From contig NZ_JBOITL010000032.1 of assembly GCF_050717515.1 (NCBI RefSeq), positions 186,001 through 250,000 of the forward strand: 64,000 bases of DNA. The letters run 5' to 3'. Numbering within the stretch: position 1 is the first letter of the stretch; every line of letters starts with the position of its first letter. This DNA comes from Clostridium_AD sp050717515 (GTDB lineage: Bacteria; Bacillota; Clostridia; Clostridiales; Clostridiaceae). The notes beneath the pieces were generated by a model. It saw only the letters and a program-made list of their open reading frames with translations. It did not search any database and was not told where the DNA came from. The position numbers were made by a program, and so were the translations under genes. Shown here piece by piece: positions 9,330-17,494 of this stretch.

Positions 9330-10436
9330 ATGAACTCATATATGTTTCCTATTAAAATAGCAATTATAACATTTCCAGTTTTGGCCTTTATTTTTACGGT
9401 ACCATTTTTAATGCACCAGTATAAAAAATATAGATATATAAACAAATTTAGGGCACTTGTTTTATATTCATTTTTATTGTTTTTAATGGTTTCCTACTAC
9501 TTGGTTATACTGCCGCTTCCGAAGACACATGATGTGAAAAGTCTACAGGTCCTAGGCACTCAAAATTATAATTTAATACCTTTTACATTTATACATGATT
9601 TCTTAAAAGAAACACATGTTGTATTTAATTCCCCTTCTTCTTATATTAGAATTTTAAGAGAAAGGACATTTTTACAGGTGGCTTTTAATGCAATATTGAT
9701 TGCACCACTTGGAATCTATTTAAGATACTATTTTAAAAAAAGTCTAAAGCAAACAGTAGTAATATGTTTTTTATACTCTTTGTTTTTTGAATTAACGCAA
9801 TTAACCGGTGTTTATGGTATGTATAATGCACCCTATAGACTTTTTGATATAGATGACTTAATGCTAAATACCTTTGGAGGATTTATAGGATATATAATAG
9901 CTCCTATATTTACTTATTTTTTACCCGAAGTTGACAAGTTAGATGAAAATATTAACCTAGAGTCTATGCCAGTAGGATATATCAGACGGTTTTTAGCATT
10001 TCAAATAGATTGGTTTATTATTGGAATTGCGGTTAATATATTGCCAATAAGTAGAGACATGGTAGTAGATGCAATAATTATATTTTTATATTTTATTGTA
10101 TTGGTTTATTTTACAAATGGAAAAACTTTTGGTAGTTGGCTTGTTAAAATTAAAGTCCAGGGTGAAAAACAAAAAATAACTTTTTTAGAATTAATCAAAA
10201 GGTATGGAACACTTTATTATGGAGTATTTGGTTTTAATTATATTTTATCAAAAACTTTTAATGCAAACAGATATGACAGTACATATTATCTGCCGGTAAC
10301 AATAGTATTATTGATTATGTTATTTGTTTTTAACTTGGTAGTTTTTATACATCTTTTACTTCATATTTTTAGTAAGGATAAGGAATTATTTTATGAGAAA
10401 ATGAGCAAGACTAAAGTTGTAATAATACCTAAATAG
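9330..10436 (+). CDS. VanZ-family / RDD-domain fusion membrane protein
   Basis: The protein has 368 residues and starts at ATG 9330 behind AGAAAGGTGA. Residues about 1-200 look like a VanZ domain (an SYYLVILPLP stretch, NLIPFTFI, then four or five membrane helices with LFFELTQLTGVYG and FDIDDLMLNTFGGFIGY). Residues about 210-360 are an RDD domain (RRFLAFQIDWFIIG, then TNGKTFGSWLVKIKV). VanZ relatives are linked to glycopeptide or lipoglycopeptide tolerance, and RDD proteins are thought to be small-molecule or ion transporters. The role of the fusion is not known. It lies 32 nt behind the chemoreceptor and may be co-transcribed with it. Confidence 0.8.
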   Translation: MNSYMFPIKIAIITFPVLAFIFTVPFLMHQYKKYRYINKFRALVLYSFLLFLMVSYYLVILPLPKTHDVKSLQVLGTQNYNLIPFTFIHDFLKETHVVFNSPSSYIRILRERTFLQVAFNAILIAPLGIYLRYYFKKSLKQTVVICFLYSLFFELTQLTGVYGMYNAPYRLFDIDDLMLNTFGGFIGYIIAPIFTYFLPEVDKLDENINLESMPVGYIRRFLAFQIDWFIIGIAVNILPISRDMVVDAIIIFLYFIVLVYFTNGKTFGSWLVKIKVQGEKQKITFLELIKRYGTLYYGVFGFNYILSKTFNANRYDSTYYLPVTIVLLIMLFVFNLVVFIHLLLHIFSKDKELFYEKMSKTKVVIIPK

Positions 10437-10507
10437 CTGTTTTTACAAAGTGGTAAGGCGTTTTATCTAAAAAATGCTTTTATTATTAGATGTGGCTGAA
10501 AATTTAG

Positions 10508-10555
10508 TAGCAAAAGCCCGCCCAATAGAAGGATCTATGGGGTAGGCTTTTGCTA
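10508..10555 (+). terminator. Extended stem-loop after the VanZ-RDD gene (possible terminator)
   Basis: An 11-bp perfect outer stem (10508-10518 with 10545-10555) encloses further short pairings (CCC with GGG, ATAG with CTAT). There is no T run directly after it, so termination is not certain. A processing or stability hairpin is equally possible. Confidence 0.45.
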
Positions 10556-10719
10556 ATTGATTCAAACAATAATTTTGTTATAATTATAATTATAATTATT
10601 ATTATTCAAGAAATAGCAAAACAATAATGTCGGAATAATTGTAAAAATGAATTAGTATAAAAAAAACATTGCAATTAGTGCGAAATAATGTATAATTTAA
10701 GTAAAAAGGGGGACTGAAA

Positions 10720-12027
10720 ATGCTATTATTGAACCCGGTTATAATATCAGTAGTGCTAATGTCAGTACTGTGTCTACTAAAATTAAATGTAATTTTAGCA
10801 ATCTTAGTAGCTGCAATAGTTGCAGGTTTAGCTGCTGGAATGCCAATTCCTGAAACTATGTCAGTTTTAACTTCCGGTATGGGAGGGAATTCTGAAACAG
10901 CATTAAGCTATATTTTACTGGGAGCATTAGCCGTAGCAATAGGTAAAACTGGTCTTGCTAATATACTTGCAAAGAAAATTGCAAAAGTAGTTAAAGGCAA
11001 TGCTATTATATTTACTTTGCTTATAGCTTTTGTAGCATGCTTTTCACAGAATCTAATACCAGTTCATATAGCCTTCATTCCAATTTTAATACCGCCACTT
11101 ATACCACTAATGAACAAAATGAAGATAGACAGAAGAGCAGTAGCTTGTGCATTGACATTTGGTTTAAAAGCACCATACATATCATTACCAGTTGGATTTG
11201 GACTTTTATTCTTTACCATTATTAAAGATCAAATGAGTCAAAATGGAATCCCGGTAAGCATTAGCCAAATTTCCAGTGTAATGTGGATAGGCGCAGTAGC
11301 AATGATAGTTGGTTTACTTTTAGCTGTACTTGTAGTATATAGAAAACCAAGAGAATATAAGGAAATTATGTTAGAAGAATTTACAGATGATAATGATGAA
11401 GAAATTAAAATGACAGGAAAACATTGGTTAGCACTTTTGGGAGCTTTAACAGCCTTTGCAGTTCAGCTTATAACAAAATCATTACCACTTGGAGCACTAG
11501 CTGGACTCGTAGTTATGATTTTAACTAGATCCATAAAATGGAAAGAAATGGATAGCCTTATGGATGGCGGAATGAAAATGATGGCTTTTATAGCTTTCGT
11601 AATGCTTATTGCAGCAGGATATGGTAACGTTTTAAGAGAGACAGGAGCAATTGAGACATTGGTTACTACCACAGCTGGAATGGTTGGAGGGAAATTTGGA
11701 GGAGCTTCCTTAATGCTTATAGTTGGACTTCTAGTAACAATAGGCATAGGAACCTCCTTTGGAACAATCCCAATTATAGCAGCAATATATTGTCCACTAG
11801 GATTAAAGCTAGGGTTTAGCCCAGCAGCCATAATATTATTACTTGGAATTGCAGCAGCTCTTGGGGATGCAGGTTCGCCAGCATCAGATAGTACTTTAGG
11901 ACCTACATCAGGATTAAATGTAGATGGACAACATGATCATATTTGGGACACTTGCGTACCGACATTTGTATTTTATGATACTACTTTATTAATAGGTGGA
12001 TTAATTGGAGCTATGATAATTGGTTAA
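10720..12027 (+). CDS. Na+/H+ antiporter family protein (YuiF-like, NhaC-related)
   Basis: This is a polytopic inner-membrane protein of 435 residues with about 11-12 hydrophobic segments. The most telling region is the C-terminal motif GDAGSPASDSTLGPTSGLN followed by DHIWDTCVPTF, typical of the YuiF/COG2056 antiporter family. A central hydrophilic loop (EEFTDDNDEEIKMTGKHW, about 215-235) is probably cytoplasmic. The family exchanges Na+ (or amino acids in some annotations) for protons. The start ATG 10720 has AAAAGGGGGACTG upstream. The gene is monocistronic and ends at a perfect terminator. Confidence 0.82.
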   Translation: MLLLNPVIISVVLMSVLCLLKLNVILAILVAAIVAGLAAGMPIPETMSVLTSGMGGNSETALSYILLGALAVAIGKTGLANILAKKIAKVVKGNAIIFTLLIAFVACFSQNLIPVHIAFIPILIPPLIPLMNKMKIDRRAVACALTFGLKAPYISLPVGFGLLFFTIIKDQMSQNGIPVSISQISSVMWIGAVAMIVGLLLAVLVVYRKPREYKEIMLEEFTDDNDEEIKMTGKHWLALLGALTAFAVQLITKSLPLGALAGLVVMILTRSIKWKEMDSLMDGGMKMMAFIAFVMLIAAGYGNVLRETGAIETLVTTTAGMVGGKFGGASLMLIVGLLVTIGIGTSFGTIPIIAAIYCPLGLKLGFSPAAIILLLGIAAALGDAGSPASDSTLGPTSGLNVDGQHDHIWDTCVPTFVFYDTTLLIGGLIGAMIIG

Positions 12028-12072
12028 TTTAAAAAAATCTTAAAAGTATTAAATTAAAAGGATACATAGCTA

Positions 12073-12119
12073 AAAAAATGTCCTTAGAATAAATAATATT
12101 TATTCTAAGGACATTTTTT
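12073..12119. terminator. Bidirectional rho-independent terminator between the antiporter and patB genes
   Basis: A perfect 22-bp inverted repeat (12073-12094 with 12098-12119) has a 3-nt loop, with A and T runs on either end. It can serve the convergent antiporter and C-S lyase genes. Confidence 0.93.
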
Positions 12120-12147
12120 ATTGAATTGCATCACCTCAGGAGGTACT

Positions 12148-13326
12148 TTAATTTTCCAATGAATTAACAGCTTTTTCAAGCTGTATCATAGCTTTTTCAA
12201 GTGTTGAACGTGGACATGCAACATTTAGACGCATATATCCAGAAAGGCTGCGACAAAAGTCATTGCCGGCATTGAGTCCTAGACCTGCCTCATTAAGCAT
12301 AAATTTTTGTAGTTCATCATTATCAAGTCGCAATTCACGACAATCTAGCCAAACTAGATAAGTACTTTCAGGTCTGCTAGGTTTGATTTTTGGTATCTTG
12401 GCTTTGCAGAAATTTCCTATGAAATCAATGTTTCCCTCAATATATGTTATCAACTGTTCCAACCATTCTCCACCATGCCTATAAGCTGCTTCTATAGCCA
12501 CAAGACTAAAACAATTATTGCGATGGATATCCATACCTCTCCAGAAAACATCAAATGTCTCTTTAATTTCAGCATTTGGAAAAATTACTACAGAGGCTTG
12601 TAGACCTGCCAAGTTGAAAGTTTTTGTACATGAAGTGCAAGTGATAGTAATGCCAGAAACTTCCTTTGATATAGTTGCAGTAGGAATATGTTTATTATTC
12701 CAGAGTATCAAATCTGAATGTATCTCATCAGAAATAATCATAACATTATAGCGTAGACATAGCTCAGTAATACGTTCTAATTCTTCTCTACGCCATACTC
12801 TGCCTACTGGGTTGTGTGGGCTACATAAAATAAATAATTTTGGTTTTTGTTTTAACTTTTCTTCGAAGTCCTTAAAATCTATAGAATAGACTCCATCCTC
12901 TTCTAATAATTGGTTTTCAATTACCACTCTGCCCCAAGATTCTATTACTTCATAAAATTCTGGGTAAACTGGAGTTTGTATCAAGATTTTATCTTCACTA
13001 TTAGAAAATTCCCTTACAATAACTGATAGAGAGGGTACAACACCGGGGCTAAAACTAATTAGATCTTTATTAACTATCCAATTGTTTCTAGCTTTTTCCC
13101 AATCGCAAAAGGCTTCATAATAGGAAGCGGGACGAGATGTGTAACCATAAATTCCTTGCTCAGCTCTTTTTAGGATAGCTTCATTAATAGGACTGGCTAC
13201 CTGGAATTCCATATCTGCTATCCATAATGGTATTACATTAGAAGTTCCAAATTTTTTTTCTCTTTCATCATATTTTGCAGCAAAGTTGTTGCTACGGTCA
13301 ACTATTTTATCAAAATTATATTTCAT
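12148..13326 (-). CDS. patB: PLP-dependent C-S lyase, MalY/PatB family (cystathionine beta-lyase / cysteine desulfhydrase)
   Basis: This is a 392-residue fold-type I aminotransferase-like enzyme. It has the MalY/PatB landmark VIPLWIADMEFQ (residues 31-42), the active-site region SPHNPVGRVW (169-178), SDEIHSDL (199-206) and the PLP lysine in CTSCTKTFNLAGLQ (Lys235). The family cleaves cystathionine, cysteine or S-conjugates to thiol or sulfide, pyruvate and ammonia, in the cytoplasm. The start ATG 13326 follows AAGAAGGG. A sigma-54 promoter (13384-13400) lies about 58 nt upstream. With the sigma-54 activator next to it and the desulfhydrase gene nearby, the context points to degradation of cysteine or a related sulfur amino acid. 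The exact substrate is inferred. Confidence 0.85.
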   Translation of the reverse strand: MKYNFDKIVDRSNNFAAKYDEREKKFGTSNVIPLWIADMEFQVASPINEAILKRAEQGIYGYTSRPASYYEAFCDWEKARNNWIVNKDLISFSPGVVPSLSVIVREFSNSEDKILIQTPVYPEFYEVIESWGRVVIENQLLEEDGVYSIDFKDFEEKLKQKPKLFILCSPHNPVGRVWRREELERITELCLRYNVMIISDEIHSDLILWNNKHIPTATISKEVSGITITCTSCTKTFNLAGLQASVVIFPNAEIKETFDVFWRGMDIHRNNCFSLVAIEAAYRHGGEWLEQLITYIEGNIDFIGNFCKAKIPKIKPSRPESTYLVWLDCRELRLDNDELQKFMLNEAGLGLNAGNDFCRSLSGYMRLNVACPRSTLEKAMIQLEKAVNSLEN

Positions 13327-13383
13327 AATTTACACCCTTCTTATACTTATTTATGCAAGAAATACTTGCTATAAGATAAATAA

Positions 13384-13400
13384 AGCAAAAATGATGCCAA
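13384..13400 (-). promoter_or_regulatory. Sigma-54 (-24/-12) promoter of the patB-like gene
   Basis: On the minus strand the sequence reads TTGGCATCATTTTTGCT. It has the GG and GC doublets at the required 10-bp spacing of the TGGCACN5TTGCW consensus. The predicted transcript starts about 47 nt before the ATG. It is almost identical to the elements at 15733 and 17371. Confidence 0.85.
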
Positions 13401-13485
13401 ATTTATGATTGAACTTTTGAATTGGTTTTCAGATAGACATCCATTATATATATATAGATTTCATTAAAAAAAGTATTTTTAAATA

Positions 13486-13525
13486 AATCAAATGGTTGAA
13501 GTTATACAACTTCAACCATTTGATT
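13486..13525 (-). terminator. Terminator of the sigma-54 activator gene
   Basis: A perfect 18-bp stem (13486-13503 with 13508-13525) with loop ATAC stands directly after the activator stop codon on the minus strand. The tail is only moderately U-rich. It also lies about 100 bp upstream of the patB -24/-12 promoter, where an activator would bind, so a second role as a binding site is possible but not shown. Confidence 0.75.
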
Positions 13526-13537
13526 GCATAATATTGT

Positions 13538-15628
13538 CTATTTTAGTCGAGATTGAAGCTTGCTAAAAACTTTGATGCCCCGATTATTTATTTTACTACC
13601 ACCTCTGCCACGAGACATTTTAATTAAACCTAAATTATTTAAGTCGTTTAAAATCCCCCTAACTTCTTGCTGGGTTAGGTAGTGTCCTGTTTTTTCTGCT
13701 TCCTCAGAAATTGATAGTCTACCCATAGCAACTTGGTTAATAAATCCCACATGTAGCCTATCTAGCACAAAAAAGTAGTCATCTATTTGGTTACCTGCTA
13801 ATTGCTCCAAAAGTTTAGCATCTATATTAGTAGAGCTGTCAGAACTACATTTTAATGTGGATAGAGAATTATTGTGGAAGCCAGGTGGTAAATCATCATA
13901 ATACACTATATCTTTATCTATATAGGTGAGATATTCTACATAGTTGTGTAGTTCACGAATATTGCCATTCCAGTTATGAGAGAGCAATGCACTAATTACT
14001 TCAGGAGATAAGGTGAAGCAACCTCCCAATTTACATTTAAAGTAGTTAAATAAGAGCATAATGTCTTCGCCCCGCTCTCGCAATGGAGGAAGCTGGATTG
14101 GCAAGGTATTTAGGCGAAAGTAGAGGTCGTTACGAAAACTTCCCTTAGATACTAGCTCTTCAAGATTTTCATTGGCTGCAGCTACAATTCGTACATCAAT
14201 ACTAATAATTTTATTGCCACCAATTCGCATAATCTCTCTTTCTTGAATAACACGAAGTAGCTTAATTTGGAGGGCTGGACTCATTCCCTCCACTTCGTCT
14301 AAAAATATTGTTCCTTTGTGAGCATATTCAAAAAGTCCCAACTTTCCTCCACGTTTAGCACCGGTGAAAGAGCCTTCATCGTAACCAAATAGTTCACTTT
14401 CTAGTAGATTATCTGGCATTGCTGCACAATTTATGGCAATAAAAGGATAGTTATGACGATCTGATTCGTTATGCACAGCGTGTGCAAAAAGCTCCTTGCC
14501 TGTTCCGCTTTCACCTGTAATTAGGACAGTAGAATGGGTTTTTGCCATTTTTTTAGCGATGGCACAGGCTTTTTTGAGCACATCGCTTTCGCCTATGATA
14601 TCATCAAAAGTATATTTAGCTTTGTGTCCTTTATTAAGTAATTGAATACGTAAGTTATGTTGTTTATACTCTTCTTCCGTAAATTTTTGTATAGTAGCAA
14701 AAGATCCGAGATATTCATCACCACGGATTACAGGAGTAACAGTTACTGTAATGTCCACATCACTCACTCTAATTAAACGATTATTTATCTTTTTTCTTGT
14801 GCTTCTGCATTCCTCAAAAGGTAAAAATGAGAAAACCGATATAGCAGGATGATCTATGGATTGTTCTTTGGTAACACCTGTAATTTCTACTGCTTTTGAA
14901 TTACAAGCAAAAATAACATCATTCTCATTAACACCAATAATTCCTTCATCCATAATTTCCATCAAAAGTTCAAATTGACTTTCCATTTGGAGAGACCTAC
15001 CAAACAGTTGGTTAAAGCTATAATTGTTGACAGCCAGTGACCGAAAATATTCCTTGAATTTTACCCTCTCTAATAGGTAATCAAATTTTAGTCGCAGTGC
15101 TATTTCCACCATGGTGCTGGAATCGAGCACACGTTGTCCAAGGTCAATAATGTTCTTTACGTCTTTTGGTACATAACGGGATTCACCTGGTGTTACTGCT
15201 AACTGGAAACCACTAATGGACATAGCTCCAGGATAGTAGGGAGTAAAATTTATGTGATTAATACCCAATTGGCTGAGTCTAGTTATAGCCTCACGCACCA
15301 TTTTTTCACTGAGATTGACAAACAAAGCTTTGCTTCCACTTGGAATCCTTCTTAAAGTATCGAGAGATTTATTAGTAAAGGCTACTGCAATTTCTACTTT
15401 AGGAACATCAATGGGGATGCACTCTTGAAAATCTGTAATGCTTTCAAAGGCATCGGTTGAAACTACAAATAAATCAGCCTCCTTTATTTTCTTCACGGAT
15501 CCATTTAGTACATTATAAGCACAGGTGGATACTAGCTCACCAAAGAGCTCTTTTATCTGATTTTCGTAAAATTTTGCAGCTGTATAATCCAATGCCACAA
15601 CAGCGATTCTTTTTTTTATAGGACTCAC
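13538..15628 (-). CDS. Sigma-54-dependent transcriptional activator with PrpR-type N-terminal sensor domain
   Basis: Order of domains: a PrpR_N-like ligand domain (first ~190 residues, RIAVVALDYTAAKFYENQI onward), a PAS domain (about 215-310) and a sigma-54 AAA+ domain. The AAA+ part has Walker A GESGTGKE, the sigma-54 contact loop GSFTGA (a Ser variant of GAFTGA) and Walker B GTIFLDEVE. The C-terminus is a winged-helix-like segment (TQQEVRGILNDLNNLGLIKM), not a Fis-type helix. The start is uncertain. GTG 15628 is chosen, but its AAGAGG abuts the codon. A TTG at 15679 has no RBS. An ATA at about 15619 sits at the ideal distance from AAGAGG. Three -24/-12 promoters flank the gene, so it very probably controls patB, the symporter and the desulfhydrase. 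It may be a CdsR-like cysteine regulator (inference). Confidence 0.87.
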   Translation of the reverse strand: MSPIKKRIAVVALDYTAAKFYENQIKELFGELVSTCAYNVLNGSVKKIKEADLFVVSTDAFESITDFQECIPIDVPKVEIAVAFTNKSLDTLRRIPSGSKALFVNLSEKMVREAITRLSQLGINHINFTPYYPGAMSISGFQLAVTPGESRYVPKDVKNIIDLGQRVLDSSTMVEIALRLKFDYLLERVKFKEYFRSLAVNNYSFNQLFGRSLQMESQFELLMEIMDEGIIGVNENDVIFACNSKAVEITGVTKEQSIDHPAISVFSFLPFEECRSTRKKINNRLIRVSDVDITVTVTPVIRGDEYLGSFATIQKFTEEEYKQHNLRIQLLNKGHKAKYTFDDIIGESDVLKKACAIAKKMAKTHSTVLITGESGTGKELFAHAVHNESDRHNYPFIAINCAAMPDNLLESELFGYDEGSFTGAKRGGKLGLFEYAHKGTIFLDEVEGMSPALQIKLLRVIQEREIMRIGGNKIISIDVRIVAAANENLEELVSKGSFRNDLYFRLNTLPIQLPPLRERGEDIMLLFNYFKCKLGGCFTLSPEVISALLSHNWNGNIRELHNYVEYLTYIDKDIVYYDDLPPGFHNNSLSTLKCSSDSSTNIDAKLLEQLAGNQIDDYFFVLDRLHVGFINQVAMGRLSISEEAEKTGHYLTQQEVRGILNDLNNLGLIKMSRGRGGSKINNRGIKVFSKLQSRLK

Positions 15629-15732
15629 CCTCTTAAGTTTAATTAGTATAATGTTAATTCTTTTTAAAAAACATGTCAAGGAAAGTATCTAATTAACAAA
15701 TTAAGTCGAAAAAAGCAACAAAAAGTTACTTG

Positions 15733-15749
15733 TTGGCATGGAATTTGCT
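15733..15749 (+). promoter_or_regulatory. Sigma-54 (-24/-12) promoter of the DAACS symporter gene
   Basis: TTGGCATGGAATTTGCT matches the -24/-12 consensus with correct spacing. It lies in the divergent region between the activator and the symporter. The predicted start near 15760 leaves an unusually long leader of about 230 nt before the symporter ATG. Confidence 0.87.
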
Positions 15750-15935
15750 AGTTATTATTATAACAAGCTTGATATAAAATAAATAGAAAAAATGAAAGGG
15801 CAATTATTTTTAACAAAGTAAACGATACCGTATTTGTAAATCATCATCAATAATCCATATTATTATTATTTATCTCACAGGTAGTATAGCCGGTAATCGC
15901 ATATTAACAATTATAAAAAGGTATAAAGTCTAGGA

Positions 15936-15963
15936 TTGTTAAAATTTTTTTAAATTTTAACAA
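15936..15963 (+). other. AT-rich stem-loop in the symporter leader
   Basis: A perfect 12-bp inverted repeat (15936-15947 with 15952-15963, loop TTTT) lies a few nucleotides before the RBS (GAAAGAAAGGGAG) of the symporter. It might affect translation or mRNA stability. The stem is almost all A-T, so chance is possible. Apart from the promoter and this hairpin, I see nothing recognisable in 15680-15990. Confidence 0.4.
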
Positions 15964-15990
15964 TACCAAAGAAAGAAAGGGAGTATTATA

Positions 15991-17253
15991 ATGAGTGCAA
16001 AAAAACAAAATGTATGGAAAAATTATCGTTTCCCCATTATTTTAATTCTATCTATTATAGTAGGGAGTATCATTGGTATTGTTTTTGGTAAAAAAGCAAC
16101 AGTACTTAAGCCTTTTGGTGATATATTTCTTAACTTAATGTTTACAGTTGTAACCCCTCTAGTATTTGTTACCATAGCTGGTGCGGTAGGAAATATGGTT
16201 AATATGAAAAGACTAGGAAAAATTATAAGTAATATGTTCTTGACGTTCCTTGCTACAGGATTTATTGCTGGTCTTATCATAATTACTGTTGTAAAGGTTT
16301 TTCCACCTGCTGCTGGCGTTAAACTAACATTTGAGGCCGCAAAGGCTTTGGAAACAGTCAAACTTTCTGATCAAATTGTTAAGACATTAACCGTAACAGA
16401 TTTTGGTGGCTTATTTTCTCGCTCTAATATGATGCCTCTTATTATATTCTCTATTTTCTTTGGATTATGTGTTAGCTCCCTTGGCGCTGAAAACAATATT
16501 ATAGCAAAGGGTTTAGATGCTATGTCAAAAGTTATGATGAAATTTATTAGCATCATTATGTTGTACGCTCCAATCGGTTTGGGTGCATATTTTGCAAGCC
16601 TCATTGGTGAGTTTGGACCTCAACTCTTGGGTGCTTATGCAAGAGCTATGGTTATCTATTATCCATTATGTATTATATATTTCTTTGTTGCATTTTCTGG
16701 ATATTCATATTTTGCTGGTGGTACTCAGTGCATAAAAACTTTCTTTAAAAATATTTTAGAGCCTTCCATTACATCGCTTGCAACACAGAGCTCTCTTGCA
16801 ACTCTACCTGTTAACCTAAAAGCTACTGAGAATATGGGAGTTCCAAAGGATATTCGCGAGATTGTGTTGCCAATTGGTGCAACCATGCATATGGACGGTA
16901 CTGTTATTTCTTCTATATTAAAAATTTCATTTCTGTTTGGGATATTTGGACAAGAATTTTCTGGAATAGGAACCTACGTTGCTGCACTAGCAATTTCAGT
17001 TATGGGCGGCGTAGTTATGTCGGGTGTTCCAGGTGGTGGACTCATCGGTGAAATGTTGATTGTAAATTTATTTGGATTTCCAGCAGAAGCATTTCCAATT
17101 ATTGCAACTCTTGGCTTTCTTGTAGATCCTGCTGCAACATGGATAAATTGCACTGGTGATGCTGTAACATCTATGGTTGTTACTCGATTGGTGGAAGGTA
17201 AAGACTGGATGAAGAAGAGTGTTCAAACACTATCATCCGCTATCAAAGGCTAA
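15991..17253 (+). CDS. Dicarboxylate/amino acid:cation symporter (DAACS / SDF family)
   Basis: The protein has 420 residues with the two-hairpin SDF architecture. It begins with KNYRFPIILILSIIVGSIIGIVFG and has VTPLVFVTIAGAV in the first part. The C-terminal transport core shows the serine-rich hairpin region (ATQSSLATLPVN), the HMDGT helix, the second hairpin (SGVPGGGLIGEM) and the substrate and ion motif PAATWINCTGDAVTSMV. The family imports glutamate, aspartate, C4-dicarboxylates, serine/threonine or cystine with Na+ or H+. Its sigma-54 promoter and neighbours (C-S lyase, D-cysteine desulfhydrase) make cystine or another sulfur amino acid the most likely substrate, by inference. Confidence 0.88.
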   Translation: MSAKKQNVWKNYRFPIILILSIIVGSIIGIVFGKKATVLKPFGDIFLNLMFTVVTPLVFVTIAGAVGNMVNMKRLGKIISNMFLTFLATGFIAGLIIITVVKVFPPAAGVKLTFEAAKALETVKLSDQIVKTLTVTDFGGLFSRSNMMPLIIFSIFFGLCVSSLGAENNIIAKGLDAMSKVMMKFISIIMLYAPIGLGAYFASLIGEFGPQLLGAYARAMVIYYPLCIIYFFVAFSGYSYFAGGTQCIKTFFKNILEPSITSLATQSSLATLPVNLKATENMGVPKDIREIVLPIGATMHMDGTVISSILKISFLFGIFGQEFSGIGTYVAALAISVMGGVVMSGVPGGGLIGEMLIVNLFGFPAEAFPIIATLGFLVDPAATWINCTGDAVTSMVVTRLVEGKDWMKKSVQTLSSAIKG

Positions 17254-17370
17254 GACCTGTTGCTTTGCTCAATATTACAAAGGAAATCCTTCCAATGAAG
17301 TAATGAGAAGTGATATACAAGATTATATATAAAATAGTAGAATTTTTTATTTAAACCTTATTCTAATACA

Positions 17371-17387
17371 TTGGCATAGTTATTGCT
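17371..17387 (+). promoter_or_regulatory. Sigma-54 (-24/-12) promoter of the desulfhydrase gene
   Basis: TTGGCATAGTTATTGCT matches the sigma-54 consensus with exact spacing. It shares TTGGCAT and TTGCT with the two other elements of this locus. The expected transcript has a leader of about 97 nt. Confidence 0.87.
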
Positions 17388-17494
17388 TATAACATAAGTG
17401 CATTTGCAAATATACTTATCTTATAAGTGAAATTTACATCGGATGAATTTTTAAAAATTAAAATATAGTTACATAAAGAAGGAGGATTTATTTA

